The translations under genes and the position numbers were made by a program. This document shows, piece after piece, positions 1-8,007 of a DNA stretch of 51,401 nucleotides (position 1 is its first letter; every line of letters begins with the position of its first letter). The DNA is from Phytopseudomonas flavescens (GTDB lineage Bacteria; Pseudomonadota; Gammaproteobacteria; Pseudomonadales; Pseudomonadaceae), in contig NZ_FNDG01000030.1 of the NCBI RefSeq assembly GCF_900100535.1, forward strand, positions 1 through 51,401, in the 5' to 3' direction. The notes below the pieces were generated by a model. It made no database searches, had not been told where the DNA came from, and saw nothing but the letters and a program-made list of their open reading frames with translations.

Positions 1-139
1 TCATTACAACTGGCACCGACCTCACGCCAGCCTAGGCTACCTACCACCCATCAGTCGCGCGCCACTTCCACTGAACAACGTACTGGGTTTACACATCTAG
101 CGCCGCGCCAGAAGCGGCTCTGCCTGCAGCGGCGACAGC

Positions 140-718
140 TTACTTGCGTACGCCTTCCACGGAGATGATCAGCTCGACTTCCTGGGAAGCCGGGCCCAGA
201 TCCTTCTCGATGTTGAAGTCTTTCAGCTTCAGTTTGGTGCTGCCTTCGAAGCCCGCGCGGTAGCCGCCCCATGGATCGTCGCCCTGACCGATGAACTTGG
301 CAGCGATCACCACCGGCTTGGTCACGCCATTGAGGGTCAGGTTGCCGGTGATATCGGCGGTGCCTTTGCCAGTCGACTTGACGGCAGTGGATGCGAACGT
401 TGCGGTCGGGTTCTTGCTGACATTGAGGAAGTCCGAACCACGGATGTGCTTGTCACGTTCGGCGTGGTTGGTATCGACGCTTTCGGTCTTCAGAGTGACG
501 TTGACCTTGCTGGCCTCAGGGTTCTTCTCATCGAAGCTGAAGCTGCCGTCGAAATCCTTGAAGGTACCGTACAGCCAGCTGTAGCCCAGGTGGCTGATCT
601 TGAAATTGACGAAGGCGTGCTGGCCTTCCTTGTCGATGGCGTAGTCAGCAGCCATTGCATGACCAGCGCCCAACAGTGCGGTGCCCAGTGCCAGTGCGGC
701 GAAAGTCTTCTTCAACAT
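140..718 (-). CDS. YceI family periplasmic protein
   Basis: The 192-residue product begins MLKKTFAALALGTALLGAG and has a clear Sec signal peptide with likely cleavage after the AMA near residue 23. The mature part is a YceI-type lipocalin-like beta barrel, a family thought to bind isoprenoid or amphiphilic ligands in the periplasm. Family hallmarks seen are the N-terminal YAIDKEGQHAFVNFKISHLGYS stretch (broken here as YAIDKEGQHAFVNF, then KISHLGYS) and the internal ITGNLTLNGVTKPV. I chose the start at 718 because AAGGAG lies just upstream and the signal peptide begins there; the frame stays open 32 codons further upstream without a ribosome site. It lies 61 bp downstream of a cytochrome b561 gene on the same strand, the arrangement of E. 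coli yceJ-yceI. The P. aeruginosa counterpart at this locus is, from memory, PA0423 (called PasP). Family call firm, ligand unknown. Confidence 0.93.
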   Translation of the reverse strand: MLKKTFAALALGTALLGAGHAMAADYAIDKEGQHAFVNFKISHLGYSWLYGTFKDFDGSFSFDEKNPEASKVNVTLKTESVDTNHAERDKHIRGSDFLNVSKNPTATFASTAVKSTGKGTADITGNLTLNGVTKPVVIAAKFIGQGDDPWGGYRAGFEGSTKLKLKDFNIEKDLGPASQEVELIISVEGVRK

Positions 719-779
719 GGAAACTCCTTGTGAGATGAAATGAACGGCGCCGCGGGGCAACGCCGGAACAGCAGGACGA

Positions 780-1325
780 TCACCGCCCGAAGATACGCAA
801 TAGGGTGCGGTCACGGTCGATGAAGTGGTGTTTCAATGCAGCCAGGCCATGCAGTACAGCAAAGATCACGATAGCCCACGCCAGATACTCATGGATCAAC
901 CCGGCGATGTCGCCCTGATTGGGGATGCTGGTCACGCTTGCCGGCACCTCGAACAGCCCGAACACACTGATCGGGCGACCATCGGCGGTGGAAATCAGGT
1001 AGCCAGAGATCATCAGCACGAACAGGCCGAGGTACAGAAAGCTGTGCCCCAACTGGCTGGCCACTCGTGTCAACCGCCCATGCTCGGGCAGCGCGGGTGG
1101 CGGCGGGCTGATCCAGCGCCACAGCAAGCGGCCGGCCATGACCAGAAACAGCAGCACGCCGATGCTCTTGTGGATGTTCGGCGCGGTCTGGTACCAGACA
1201 CTGTAATAGCTCAGCCCGACCATCCAGTAACCGAGAGCGAATAGGCTGAACACGGCGATCGCGACCAGCCAATGCAGGGATACGCTGACGAGACCGTAAC
1301 GAAACGTTGAATTACGCCACTGCAT
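780..1325 (-). CDS. Cytochrome b561 (YceJ-like)
   Basis: This 181-residue integral membrane protein has four hydrophobic helices and the histidine pattern of di-heme cytochrome b561: H18 in SLHW, H52 in NIHKS, one in the LIHEYLAW helix and one in AVLHGLAALKHH. The family transfers electrons across the inner membrane, usually between quinol and periplasmic or superoxide partners. It is the upstream gene of the yceI pair and probably shares its transcript, since only 61 bp separate them and I see no terminator. The start ATG at 1325 opens directly into the conserved RYG...S.HW motif. The physiological partner is not known. Confidence 0.9.
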   Translation of the reverse strand: MQWRNSTFRYGLVSVSLHWLVAIAVFSLFALGYWMVGLSYYSVWYQTAPNIHKSIGVLLFLVMAGRLLWRWISPPPPALPEHGRLTRVASQLGHSFLYLGLFVLMISGYLISTADGRPISVFGLFEVPASVTSIPNQGDIAGLIHEYLAWAIVIFAVLHGLAALKHHFIDRDRTLLRIFGR

Positions 1326-1378
1326 GGCCTGATTCCAGAAGGTGAGTTGACAGAGATTAGCAACAAACCTATCGACTT

Positions 1379-1398
1379 AAAGCAGAAATTGTTGCTTT
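1379..1398. promoter_or_regulatory. Palindrome in the yceJ/bioA divergent gap
   Basis: The 264-bp gap between the divergent cytochrome b561 and bioA genes holds an AAAGCA-N8-TGCTTT palindrome about 55 bp upstream of the cytochrome start. Around it lies a wider GCAACAA (1360-1366) / TTGTTGC (1389-1395) inverted repeat. The symmetry and location suit a repressor or activator operator. I recognise no known regulator consensus, and the rest of the gap shows nothing clear. Confidence 0.25.
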
Positions 1399-1589
1399 GA
1401 AATATCGAGAAAACCGATACCCCCACTGCACCTCAAAGGTGCGATCAGCTTAGTGAAGCTCATGCCGACGGCGGTCAGGGTCACCTACGTGAGTGGTCGA
1501 TTTCCCCTGATAGGCGGGTGCCGCTGTAGCAAAACGACGGTAGCCCGCATCTGGTAGGCTTGCCCGCTGTTGATTGAGAGAGCACGTCG

Positions 1590-2993
1590 ATGACGAACCA
1601 ACACTGGATGCAGCGTGACCTGGAGGTTCTCTGGCACCCCTGTACGCAGATGAAGGATCACGAGCGGTTGCCGCTGATTCCCATCCGCCGCGGCGAAGGC
1701 GTGTGGCTGGAAGACTTCGAAGGCAAGCGCTACCTCGATGCGGTGAGCTCCTGGTGGGTCAACGTCTTCGGTCATGCCAACCCGCGCATCGGCGAGCGCA
1801 TCAAGGCGCAGATCGATACCCTCGAGCATGTGATGCTGGCCGGCTTCAGCCATCAGCCGGTGGTGGAGCTGTCCGAACGCCTGGTGCGTATCACGCCGCC
1901 AGGGTTGAACCGGGTGTTCTATGCCGACAATGGCTCCTCGGGCATCGAGGTGGCGCTGAAGATGAGCTTCCATTACTGGCTCAACAGCGGCAAGCTATCG
2001 AAGAAACGCTTCATTACCCTGAGCAACAGTTATCACGGCGAAACCGTGGCGGCGATGTCGGTAGGCGATGTCGCGCTGTTCACCGACACCTACAAGGCAC
2101 TGCTGCTCGATACCCTCAAGGTGCCGAGCCCTGACTGCTACCTGCGCCCGGACGGCGTGAGCTGGGAGGATCACTCGCGCACCCTGTTCGCACTGATGGA
2201 ACAGACCCTGGCCGAGCATCACCACGAGGTCGCGGCGGTGATCGTCGAGCCCCTGATCCAGGGTGCTGGCGGCATGCGCATGTACCATCCCATCTACCTG
2301 ACCCTGCTGCGCGAAGCCTGCGACCGCTACGGTGTGCACTTGATCCACGACGAAATCGCCGTAGGCTTCGGCCGCACCGGAACGATGTTCGCCTGCGAGC
2401 AGGCCGGCATCACCCCGGACTTCCTGGTGCTCTCCAAGGCCCTCACGGGTGGCTACCTGCCGATGGCCGCGGTATTGACCACCGATGATGTCTACAGTGC
2501 CTTCTACGACGATTACGCCACCTTGCGCGCGTTCCTCCACTCGCACACCTACACCGGCAACCCGCTGGCCTGCGCGGCAGCCCTGGCGACGCTGGATATC
2601 TTTGAGGAAGACGGCGTGATCGAGGCCAACAAGGCACTGGCGGCACGCATGGCCAGCGCCACCGCTCACCTGGTGGACCACCCTCACGTGGCCGAAGTAC
2701 GCCAGACTGGCATGGCCCTGGCCATCGAGATGGTTCAGGACAAGGCTGGCAAGGTCGCCTACCCCTGGCAGGAGCGACGCGGCCTGCAGGTGTACCAGCA
2801 TGCCCTGACCCGCGGTGCGCTGCTGAGACCACTGGGCAGCGTGGTGTACTTCCTGCCACCCTACGTGATCAGCGAAGAGCAGATCGACTTTCTCGCCGAG
2901 GTTGCCAGCGAAGGCATCGACCTGGCCACGCGCACCTCGGTCAGCGTGGCCACGGGCGATACCCGTTACCCGGGCTTTCGCGACCCGGGCTGA
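1590..2993 (+). CDS. bioA: Adenosylmethionine-8-amino-7-oxononanoate transaminase
   Basis: BioA uses S-adenosylmethionine as amino donor to convert 7-keto-8-aminopelargonate to 7,8-diaminopelargonate in biotin synthesis. It is a PLP-dependent class III aminotransferase. The 467-residue protein shows the BioA-specific SSWWVN motif near residues 53-58, the GSSGIEVALKM cofactor loop, the PLP-contacting D254 in HDEIAVGFGRTG and the Schiff-base lysine K283 in LSKALTGGYLP. Length is slightly above the usual 430 because of a C-terminal tail of about 25 residues (TSVSVATGDTRYPG...). A purine-rich GAGAGAG lies upstream of the ATG. It is not clustered with other bio genes, as in P. aeruginosa (PA0420). 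A hairpin follows the stop codon. Confidence 0.95.
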   Translation: MTNQHWMQRDLEVLWHPCTQMKDHERLPLIPIRRGEGVWLEDFEGKRYLDAVSSWWVNVFGHANPRIGERIKAQIDTLEHVMLAGFSHQPVVELSERLVRITPPGLNRVFYADNGSSGIEVALKMSFHYWLNSGKLSKKRFITLSNSYHGETVAAMSVGDVALFTDTYKALLLDTLKVPSPDCYLRPDGVSWEDHSRTLFALMEQTLAEHHHEVAAVIVEPLIQGAGGMRMYHPIYLTLLREACDRYGVHLIHDEIAVGFGRTGTMFACEQAGITPDFLVLSKALTGGYLPMAAVLTTDDVYSAFYDDYATLRAFLHSHTYTGNPLACAAALATLDIFEEDGVIEANKALAARMASATAHLVDHPHVAEVRQTGMALAIEMVQDKAGKVAYPWQERRGLQVYQHALTRGALLRPLGSVVYFLPPYVISEEQIDFLAEVASEGIDLATRTSVSVATGDTRYPGFRDPG

Positions 2994-3000
2994 GCGATAC

Positions 3001-3025
3001 GGCAGGCGGGGTTGCCCCGCCTGCC
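3001..3025. terminator. Stem-loop between convergent bioA and porin genes
   Basis: An 11-bp perfect inverted repeat (GGCAGGCGGGG / CCCCGCCTGCC) with a 3-base loop begins eight bases after the bioA stop and ends 12 bases before the porin stop on the other strand. No T-tract follows on either strand, so it may stop both transcripts only weakly or act mainly in mRNA 3'-end protection. Confidence 0.6.
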
Positions 3026-3037
3026 GTCATGTCGCGC

Positions 3038-4348
3038 TCAGAGCACGCTCAGCGGATACTCGACGATGAAGCGCACCTGGTCGGAGTCCACATCCGAAGT
3101 TCCGGAAATGCGGTGCGTCGCCTGACGCAGGCGGAACTTCAGGTCCTTGGCCGCGCCACTCTGCACCACGTACTGCAGGTTCACGTCACGTTCCCAGTGC
3201 TTCTCGCTGTCGGCGTAATAGGCGTAGGGGCTGGATGCATCCATCTTGCTGCCATCGACATGGTCGCCACGGATGTACGAGACGTAGAACGAAAGCCCCG
3301 GCACGCCGTAACTGGCCAGATCCATGGCGTAGGTGGCCCGCCATGAGCGCTCGCCCGGGCCGTTGAAATCCACCAACTGCGACGAGTTGGCCAGGTAGAT
3401 GGAATCCTGGGCGCCACCACCGCCGAGCGTCAGGTAGTCGAACGGCTGATCGCCATGCACCCGCTGGTGGGCGATGGTGAAGGTGTGTGCGCCCACCGAG
3501 TAGGCGGTTGCCAGCGACCAGGCGGTGACGTCGATGTCGCCAGCCACGGACTTGCCCTCGTCCAGCGTGCGGTAGATGTTGAAATCGAAACTCAGCGCCT
3601 GCTCGTCATCGAGCGCCAGGTTGTAGAGGACGTTGCCATAGTACTGGCGCCACAGGTCTTCATAGCGCGAGGCGTAGGCGCTGAAGCTCAGGGCATCGCT
3701 GGCCACCCAACTGGCACCGAGGTAATCGACGTTGCCGCCTTCCACGCCCGGCGCATAAGTGCTGTAGAAGCCGTCGCGGCTACCGGCCTGGTTGAAATCC
3801 CTGGACGAGGTGAAGTGACCCGCGTCGACGATCAGGCCATCGATCTCGGCGCTGGTCAGCTGGAAACCGGTCGCGGTGGCGGGCACCAGGCGGGCATCGG
3901 CAACCGCGATGACCGGATTGTAGGGACGCAGTTGGCCGTATTTGAGTTCCGAATTGGAGAGGCGCATTTTCACCGCGCCGCCCAGGGAGCCGAATTCGTC
4001 ATCGGCACGGTTGCTGGACGAGTCCACCGGTAATAGCCCGGATCCCGATCGCCCGCGGCCGCTGTCCAGCTTGATGCCCATGTAGGCGTTCAGATCGGCG
4101 CCAAAGCCGACGGTGCCCTGCGTGTAGCCCGAGCTGTAGTTCAGATGAAACCCCTGACCCCACTCGCGGTTGTCCTGGCCGCCCGTCGCATGGCGGTCCA
4201 TGTGCCAGTAGACGTTGCGGGCCAGCAGATCCAGCGTGCTGTCTTCGAGAAACCCCTTGGATTCGGCCTGGCTCGCCTGCGCGGTGGACATGGCCAGAAC
4301 GCTGGCGCTCAGCGCCATCAACGATAATCCGCTGCGTTGCACTTTCAT
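3038..4348 (-). CDS. OprD-family outer-membrane porin
   Basis: The 436-residue product has a signal peptide (MKVQRSGLSLMALSASVLAM, cleavage near STAQA) and the OprD hallmarks: SKGFLEDSTLDLLARNVYW at the mature N-terminus, then alternating beta strands with aromatic girdles, LPVDSSSNRADDEFGSLGG, and a closing strand VRFIVEYPLSVL that ends in a hydrophobic residue. OprD-family channels are 18-stranded monomers taking up basic amino acids, carboxylates or aromatic compounds. The substrate of this one cannot be read from sequence. Length fits the family (about 420-450). The start has AGGGAA upstream. It stands alone and converges on bioA; I do not recall it between bioA and rsmE in P. aeruginosa, so it may be an insertion at this site. 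Confidence 0.92.
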   Translation of the reverse strand: MKVQRSGLSLMALSASVLAMSTAQASQAESKGFLEDSTLDLLARNVYWHMDRHATGGQDNREWGQGFHLNYSSGYTQGTVGFGADLNAYMGIKLDSGRGRSGSGLLPVDSSSNRADDEFGSLGGAVKMRLSNSELKYGQLRPYNPVIAVADARLVPATATGFQLTSAEIDGLIVDAGHFTSSRDFNQAGSRDGFYSTYAPGVEGGNVDYLGASWVASDALSFSAYASRYEDLWRQYYGNVLYNLALDDEQALSFDFNIYRTLDEGKSVAGDIDVTAWSLATAYSVGAHTFTIAHQRVHGDQPFDYLTLGGGGAQDSIYLANSSQLVDFNGPGERSWRATYAMDLASYGVPGLSFYVSYIRGDHVDGSKMDASSPYAYYADSEKHWERDVNLQYVVQSGAAKDLKFRLRQATHRISGTSDVDSDQVRFIVEYPLSVL

Positions 4349-4732
4349 TATTATTCCCTATGCGTGGAATGTGACGGCGGATACTCCGCCCTTGGAACGG
4401 GGCAGGCTGCAGCGCCCACGACGATGCACGGCAACAGGTCTCCCCAGCCTGACGTGCGTACGAGTGAGCCACCCGCCCCTTAACCAGCCCTGCCGTGTTG
4501 AAGCGCCCCGGGAATGCAGCCCGGGAGCAGAGCCGTTCTTTTTTTACCCTATGGGTTATGGGCGTATCACCGCAACCCTCGATGCCAGACGACTGCCTTC
4601 GTAGAGGCGCACGACCAACACCCCGCTACGGTTCTCAGCGCGGCCTGCGGCGATGTGCAAACGCCCTGACGGCCTGCAGAAAAAACGCCACCCGGTTATG
4701 CTTGCCCACCCGCAGCCCATACCGTTACCACC
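4349..4732. other. Porin/rsmE divergent intergenic region
   Basis: This 384-bp stretch separates the divergent porin and rsmE genes. It holds a CCGGG...CCCGG hairpin near 4507-4525 followed by a run of seven T at about 4539-4545 on the plus strand. There is no plus-strand gene for that to terminate. No credible coding region was found. Confidence 0.5.
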
Positions 4733-5452
4733 ATGCGCCTCTCCCGTTTCTTCATCGACGCCCCTCTTTCCCTCGGTCAGCACTCGCTGCCGGAAGCCCA
4801 GGCCCATTACATCGGCCGCGTGTTGCGCCATGCTGCGGGCGATGCGGTGCAACTGTTCGATGGCAGCGGCCAGGAGTTTCGCGGCGAGCTGATCGAGGTC
4901 GGCAAGAAGACCGTACGTGTCGAACTGCGTGAGCAGCTCGACGGGCAGGCCGAGTCGCCTCTGCACATTCATCTGGGCCAGGGCCTGTCTCGCGGCGAGC
5001 GCATGGATTGGGCCATCCAGAAAGCCACCGAGCTGGGCGCCCAGGTGATCAGCCCGATCATCAGCACCCGCTGCGAGGTGCGCCTGAAGGATGAGCGCGC
5101 GGACAAACGTATGGCGCACTGGCGCCAGGTCGCGATCAGTGCCTGTGAACAGTGCGGGCGCTCGGTGCTGCCCGTGATTCACGCCCCCATTGACCTGGAC
5201 GCCTGGCTGCAACAGAGCCAGGCCGAGCTGAAACTGGTGCTGCATCCGGTCGCCGCACCACTGCTCAGTCACGCCAGACCACGATCCCTGGCCTTTCTGA
5301 TCGGCCCGGAGGGCGGCCTCAGCGACAGCGAGGTCGAGCGGGCACAAAGCGCCGGCTTCCATGCCGCGCGCCTGGGCCCGCGGGTGCTGCGCACGGAAAC
5401 CGCGCCAGTGGTGGCACTCGCCGTGGCGCAGCAGTTGTGGGGCGATTTCTGA
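4733..5452 (+). CDS. rsmE: 16S rRNA (uracil-1498-N3)-methyltransferase
   Basis: RsmE methylates N3 of U1498 in 16S rRNA using S-adenosylmethionine. The 239-residue protein has the N-terminal PUA-like domain (MRLSRFFID start, HYIGRVLRHAAGDAVQLFDG) and a C-terminal SPOUT knot domain. The cofactor-binding knot is visible as FLIGPEGGLSDSEVE and LGPRVLRTETAPVVAL, both near-invariant in the family. The GERMDWAIQKATELG segment is also characteristic. Length is normal for the family. It follows bioA in P. aeruginosa (PA0419), here with the porin placed between them. The start is fixed by the conserved N-terminus. Confidence 0.96.
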   Translation: MRLSRFFIDAPLSLGQHSLPEAQAHYIGRVLRHAAGDAVQLFDGSGQEFRGELIEVGKKTVRVELREQLDGQAESPLHIHLGQGLSRGERMDWAIQKATELGAQVISPIISTRCEVRLKDERADKRMAHWRQVAISACEQCGRSVLPVIHAPIDLDAWLQQSQAELKLVLHPVAAPLLSHARPRSLAFLIGPEGGLSDSEVERAQSAGFHAARLGPRVLRTETAPVVALAVAQQLWGDF

Positions 5453-5613
5453 ACGCGGTTGCGCTCGGCCGGTGGCTACGGGAAGCTCGCCGCAGCGCCA
5501 GGCGGGCGCTGACACGCCCGGCAAAGCCCACATGAAACATCTGGTCAAAGACGCTCTATAGCGGGGATCGACAGCGGGCGCGCAGGATATACGTAGCCCG
5601 CTAACGATGAGAG

Positions 5614-6150
5614 ATGACCATGAAGACCCGATATTCGAGCGTACAGATCGGCCTGCACTGGCTGAGCGCAATTCTGGTGTTGAGCGTGCTGGCATTGCCC
5701 TACGGCAAGGATCTGTTCGGCGCACTGCTCGGCGGCACCGGCGGCGTATTCACCCTGCACAAGTCGCTGGGCTTGACCATTCTGCTGCTCACGGTCGTGC
5801 GCCTGCTGGTGAGGGCTCGACAGGGCGCACCGCAATTGCTGCCGGCCGACGCCGTCTGGCAGCAACGCGCGGCCAGGGCCGGCCATGCCCTGCTCTATCT
5901 CCTGATGATCCTGATGCCGCTGAGCGGCCTGCTGTTCGGCAAGCGACCGGTAGAGCTGTTCTGGCTGGTGGAGATCGGCCCGTTGCCGCTGTCCGATGCC
6001 CTGCGCGATGCTGCCAAGCAGTTCCATCTGATCGCCCAGTACCTGCTGTTCGCGATGATCCTCGGCCACGCGGGCATGGCGCTTTGGCACCACTATCGCC
6101 TGCGCGATGGCGTGCTGCCGGCCATGTTGCCGGCGGCGCGCGACCGCTAG
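5614..6150 (+). CDS. Cytochrome b561 family protein
   Basis: A second cytochrome b561-type membrane protein, 178 residues, distinct from the one at 780-1325. It has four hydrophobic helices and the histidine set H in GLHWLS, H in FTLHKSLG, H in QFHLIAQYL and H in GHAGMALWHH. Two closely spaced ATG codons (5614 and 5620) could both start it; the second gives MKTRYSSVQIGLHW, which fits the family N-terminus better. It lies downstream of rsmE with a 160-bp gap and is the last plus-strand gene before the chemosensory cluster. Electron donor and acceptor are unknown. Confidence 0.88.
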   Translation: MTMKTRYSSVQIGLHWLSAILVLSVLALPYGKDLFGALLGGTGGVFTLHKSLGLTILLLTVVRLLVRARQGAPQLLPADAVWQQRAARAGHALLYLLMILMPLSGLLFGKRPVELFWLVEIGPLPLSDALRDAAKQFHLIAQYLLFAMILGHAGMALWHHYRLRDGVLPAMLPAARDR

Positions 6151-6475
6151 CGGCGCCGGCCGCAGTATCGGCCTGACTCTTTCGTGCGCACGTCCAGCCC
6201 GGGGAAAGCAATGAACGCATCGCTATTACGAAAGGAGCCTCTGAGAGCGGCCATATCCAGAGCTTGATAGATAAGCGTTCCCAAACGTTTCTCGAGGGCG
6301 CTGGACCTGGTCGGGTAGCGGTGCGAGTGCATCCATCAGCAGCGGATCCCGGGAAACGCTTTGCCGCAAGGAGATGACGCTGAGGTCGCGCGGCGATGCA
6401 GCAGTGCAGCAGTATCTGTAAGGCCGCGGCGCGTTCGGCGATGTCGCGGCTGCACCGAACATCCGTCACCCGGGC
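6151..6475. other. Gap where chpD/chpE would be expected
   Basis: This 325-bp gap separates the convergent cytochrome b561 and chpC genes. In P. aeruginosa, chpC is followed on the same strand by chpD (AraC-type regulator) and chpE (LysE-type exporter). Neither is present here. Short open frames exist on the minus strand, but none shows recognisable motifs, so I call no gene. Confidence 0.5.
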
Positions 6476-6946
6476 TCAGATCAGGCCCGCATCCGCCAGT
6501 TTCTGCTCCAGGGCGAGCAGATCCGGGATTTTCAGCACACCCTCTTCGCCACTCACCGCTGCCAGCTCCAGTGGCGCCAGTGGCGCGTCGGCGCGCGGCA
6601 GATCCTCGGTGACCCTCAACGAGCGCGGAATGCCCTGCACCAGCAGGGCGATGAATTTGACGTTGGGGCGGCCGCCCAGGGCGTTGATCACGGCGATACG
6701 CGCGCCCGCGCCAACCTGCGCATGGCCATCCGAGGCCGCCTCGAACGACAACAGTGGCAGACGCAGGTCACGCCAGGCCACCTGGCCGAGGAACCAGTCC
6801 GGCATGCCGGAAACCGCTGGCGGGGCACGGTAGGCAATCAGTTCGGCTACCGCCACGTTGGGCAGCAGCAGCGAGCGGTCGGCCAGCGGCACGACCAGGC
6901 CGGTCAGGCTGCTGACGCTGTTCTGGGTAACGACGGCTTGGCTCAT
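6476..6946 (-). CDS. chpC: CheW-like adaptor of the Pil-Chp system
   Basis: ChpC is a 156-residue CheW-domain protein that helps couple receptors to the ChpA kinase in the Pil-Chp chemosensory pathway for type IV pili. The CheW fold is seen as LVVPLADRSLLLPNVAVAELI, the WFLGQVAWRDLRLPLLSFE strand pair and IAVINALGG...FIALLVQGIPRSLRV. It is the last recognisable gene of the minus-strand cluster, 41 bp after the chpB stop. Because ChpC is an accessory CheW beside PilI, it may bring in additional receptor input; this is known for P. aeruginosa and inferred here. Confidence 0.92.
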   Translation of the reverse strand: MSQAVVTQNSVSSLTGLVVPLADRSLLLPNVAVAELIAYRAPPAVSGMPDWFLGQVAWRDLRLPLLSFEAASDGHAQVGAGARIAVINALGGRPNVKFIALLVQGIPRSLRVTEDLPRADAPLAPLELAAVSGEEGVLKIPDLLALEQKLADAGLI

Positions 6947-6987
6947 GAAGACATCCTGTTAGGCAGCGAACTCAATGAAGGAAAACA

Positions 6988-8007
6988 TCAGCGGCACTGC
7001 TCGGCGAGGTGTTCGACCAGCGCCGCAGCCAGCTCGCGAGGGTCGGCGCTGAAACTGCTGTAACCGCCTTCGCGCAGGCTGTCGGGCATGCTCGAACAGA
7101 CGCAGCTGTCGGCGCGCTGGGTCCAGATCAGGCCGCCCTGGCGTTCCACGTAGGCGGCAGCCGCGCTGCCGTCGCTGCCCATGCCGCTGAAAGCGATGAC
7201 ACCGCAGCCCGCTGCATGGCGCTGCGCCAGGTTGAGCATCATCTGGTCGACCGACGGGCTGTAGGGCTCGGGCCAGGCTCGCGCAGTGACCTGCAGGGTG
7301 CCGTCCTCGGCGAAGGTCAGCTCATTGCTGATCGGTACCACGACCACCTCGCCGCACCGCACGCTGTCGCCATCACGCGCCGTACCGACACGCCACTGGC
7401 TGTGCCTGCCCACGGCCTGCGGCAGCGTCGTCTCGAAGCCGGGATCGATGTGCTGGGCATACAGGAAACCCACCGGCAGGCCACCGGGCAAGGCGTCGAG
7501 AAAGGCCTTCACCGCCGCCGGCCCGCCAAGGGAGGCGGCCAGCAGCCAGACCTGCCTGGCGGGCTCTCCGGCCTGCAGTGGGGTATTGGCCAGCACCGGC
7601 GGTAACTCCACGCGCGCCGGGCGCTGCGCCTCGCCCAGCAGACCATCGAGACCGCCCCCAGCCGCCAGAGCGGGGTCACCGACCAGCTTCTTCAGTTTGC
7701 CGACCAGGCGCCGCTCCCAGCGTGGATAGTGTTCTGAACTCCGCTCGGGCGCATGCCCCTCGCCAAACAGCACCGGCACCCTGGCGTCTTCCATCAGCGC
7801 GTCGATCAGCGGCAGGTCATCGGAATGCGCCAGTTCGACCAGCCACAGCTCGGCGTCACATTCTCGCAGCGCGGCATCGTCGAGCCGCGCCGGGTCGCTG
7901 TTGAGCACCACCTGATAACCATTGCTGCTCAGTGCCTGCTGCAGCACATGACGCTGCAGGGAGGTATCGGCGATCACCGCGATGCGTGCCGCGGCCCGTT
8001 CGATCAT
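6988..8007 (-). CDS. chpB: Protein-glutamate methylesterase of the Pil-Chp system
   Basis: ChpB is the CheB-type methylesterase that demethylates the PilJ receptor, opposing PilK. The C-terminal half (about residue 150 on) has the CheB catalytic triad: Ser in LLAASLGGPAAV, His in YAQHIDPGFE and Asp in FSGMGSDGSAA. The N-terminal 130 residues look like a degenerate receiver domain (IAVIADTSLQRHVLQQAL) lacking the usual acidic pair and phosphoacceptor, as known for ChpB. I chose the ATG at 8007 because it overlaps the chpA stop as ATGA, implying translational coupling. An ATG at 8022 would add five residues. Confidence 0.94.
   Translation of the reverse strand: MIERAAARIAVIADTSLQRHVLQQALSSNGYQVVLNSDPARLDDAALRECDAELWLVELAHSDDLPLIDALMEDARVPVLFGEGHAPERSSEHYPRWERRLVGKLKKLVGDPALAAGGGLDGLLGEAQRPARVELPPVLANTPLQAGEPARQVWLLAASLGGPAAVKAFLDALPGGLPVGFLYAQHIDPGFETTLPQAVGRHSQWRVGTARDGDSVRCGEVVVVPISNELTFAEDGTLQVTARAWPEPYSPSVDQMMLNLAQRHAAGCGVIAFSGMGSDGSAAAAYVERQGGLIWTQRADSCVCSSMPDSLREGGYSSFSADPRELAAALVEHLAEQCR

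Noticed and set aside
1..139. Possible gene at the left edge
   Set aside because: The short frames here show no ribosome site or motif, so the edge sequence is left as non-coding.
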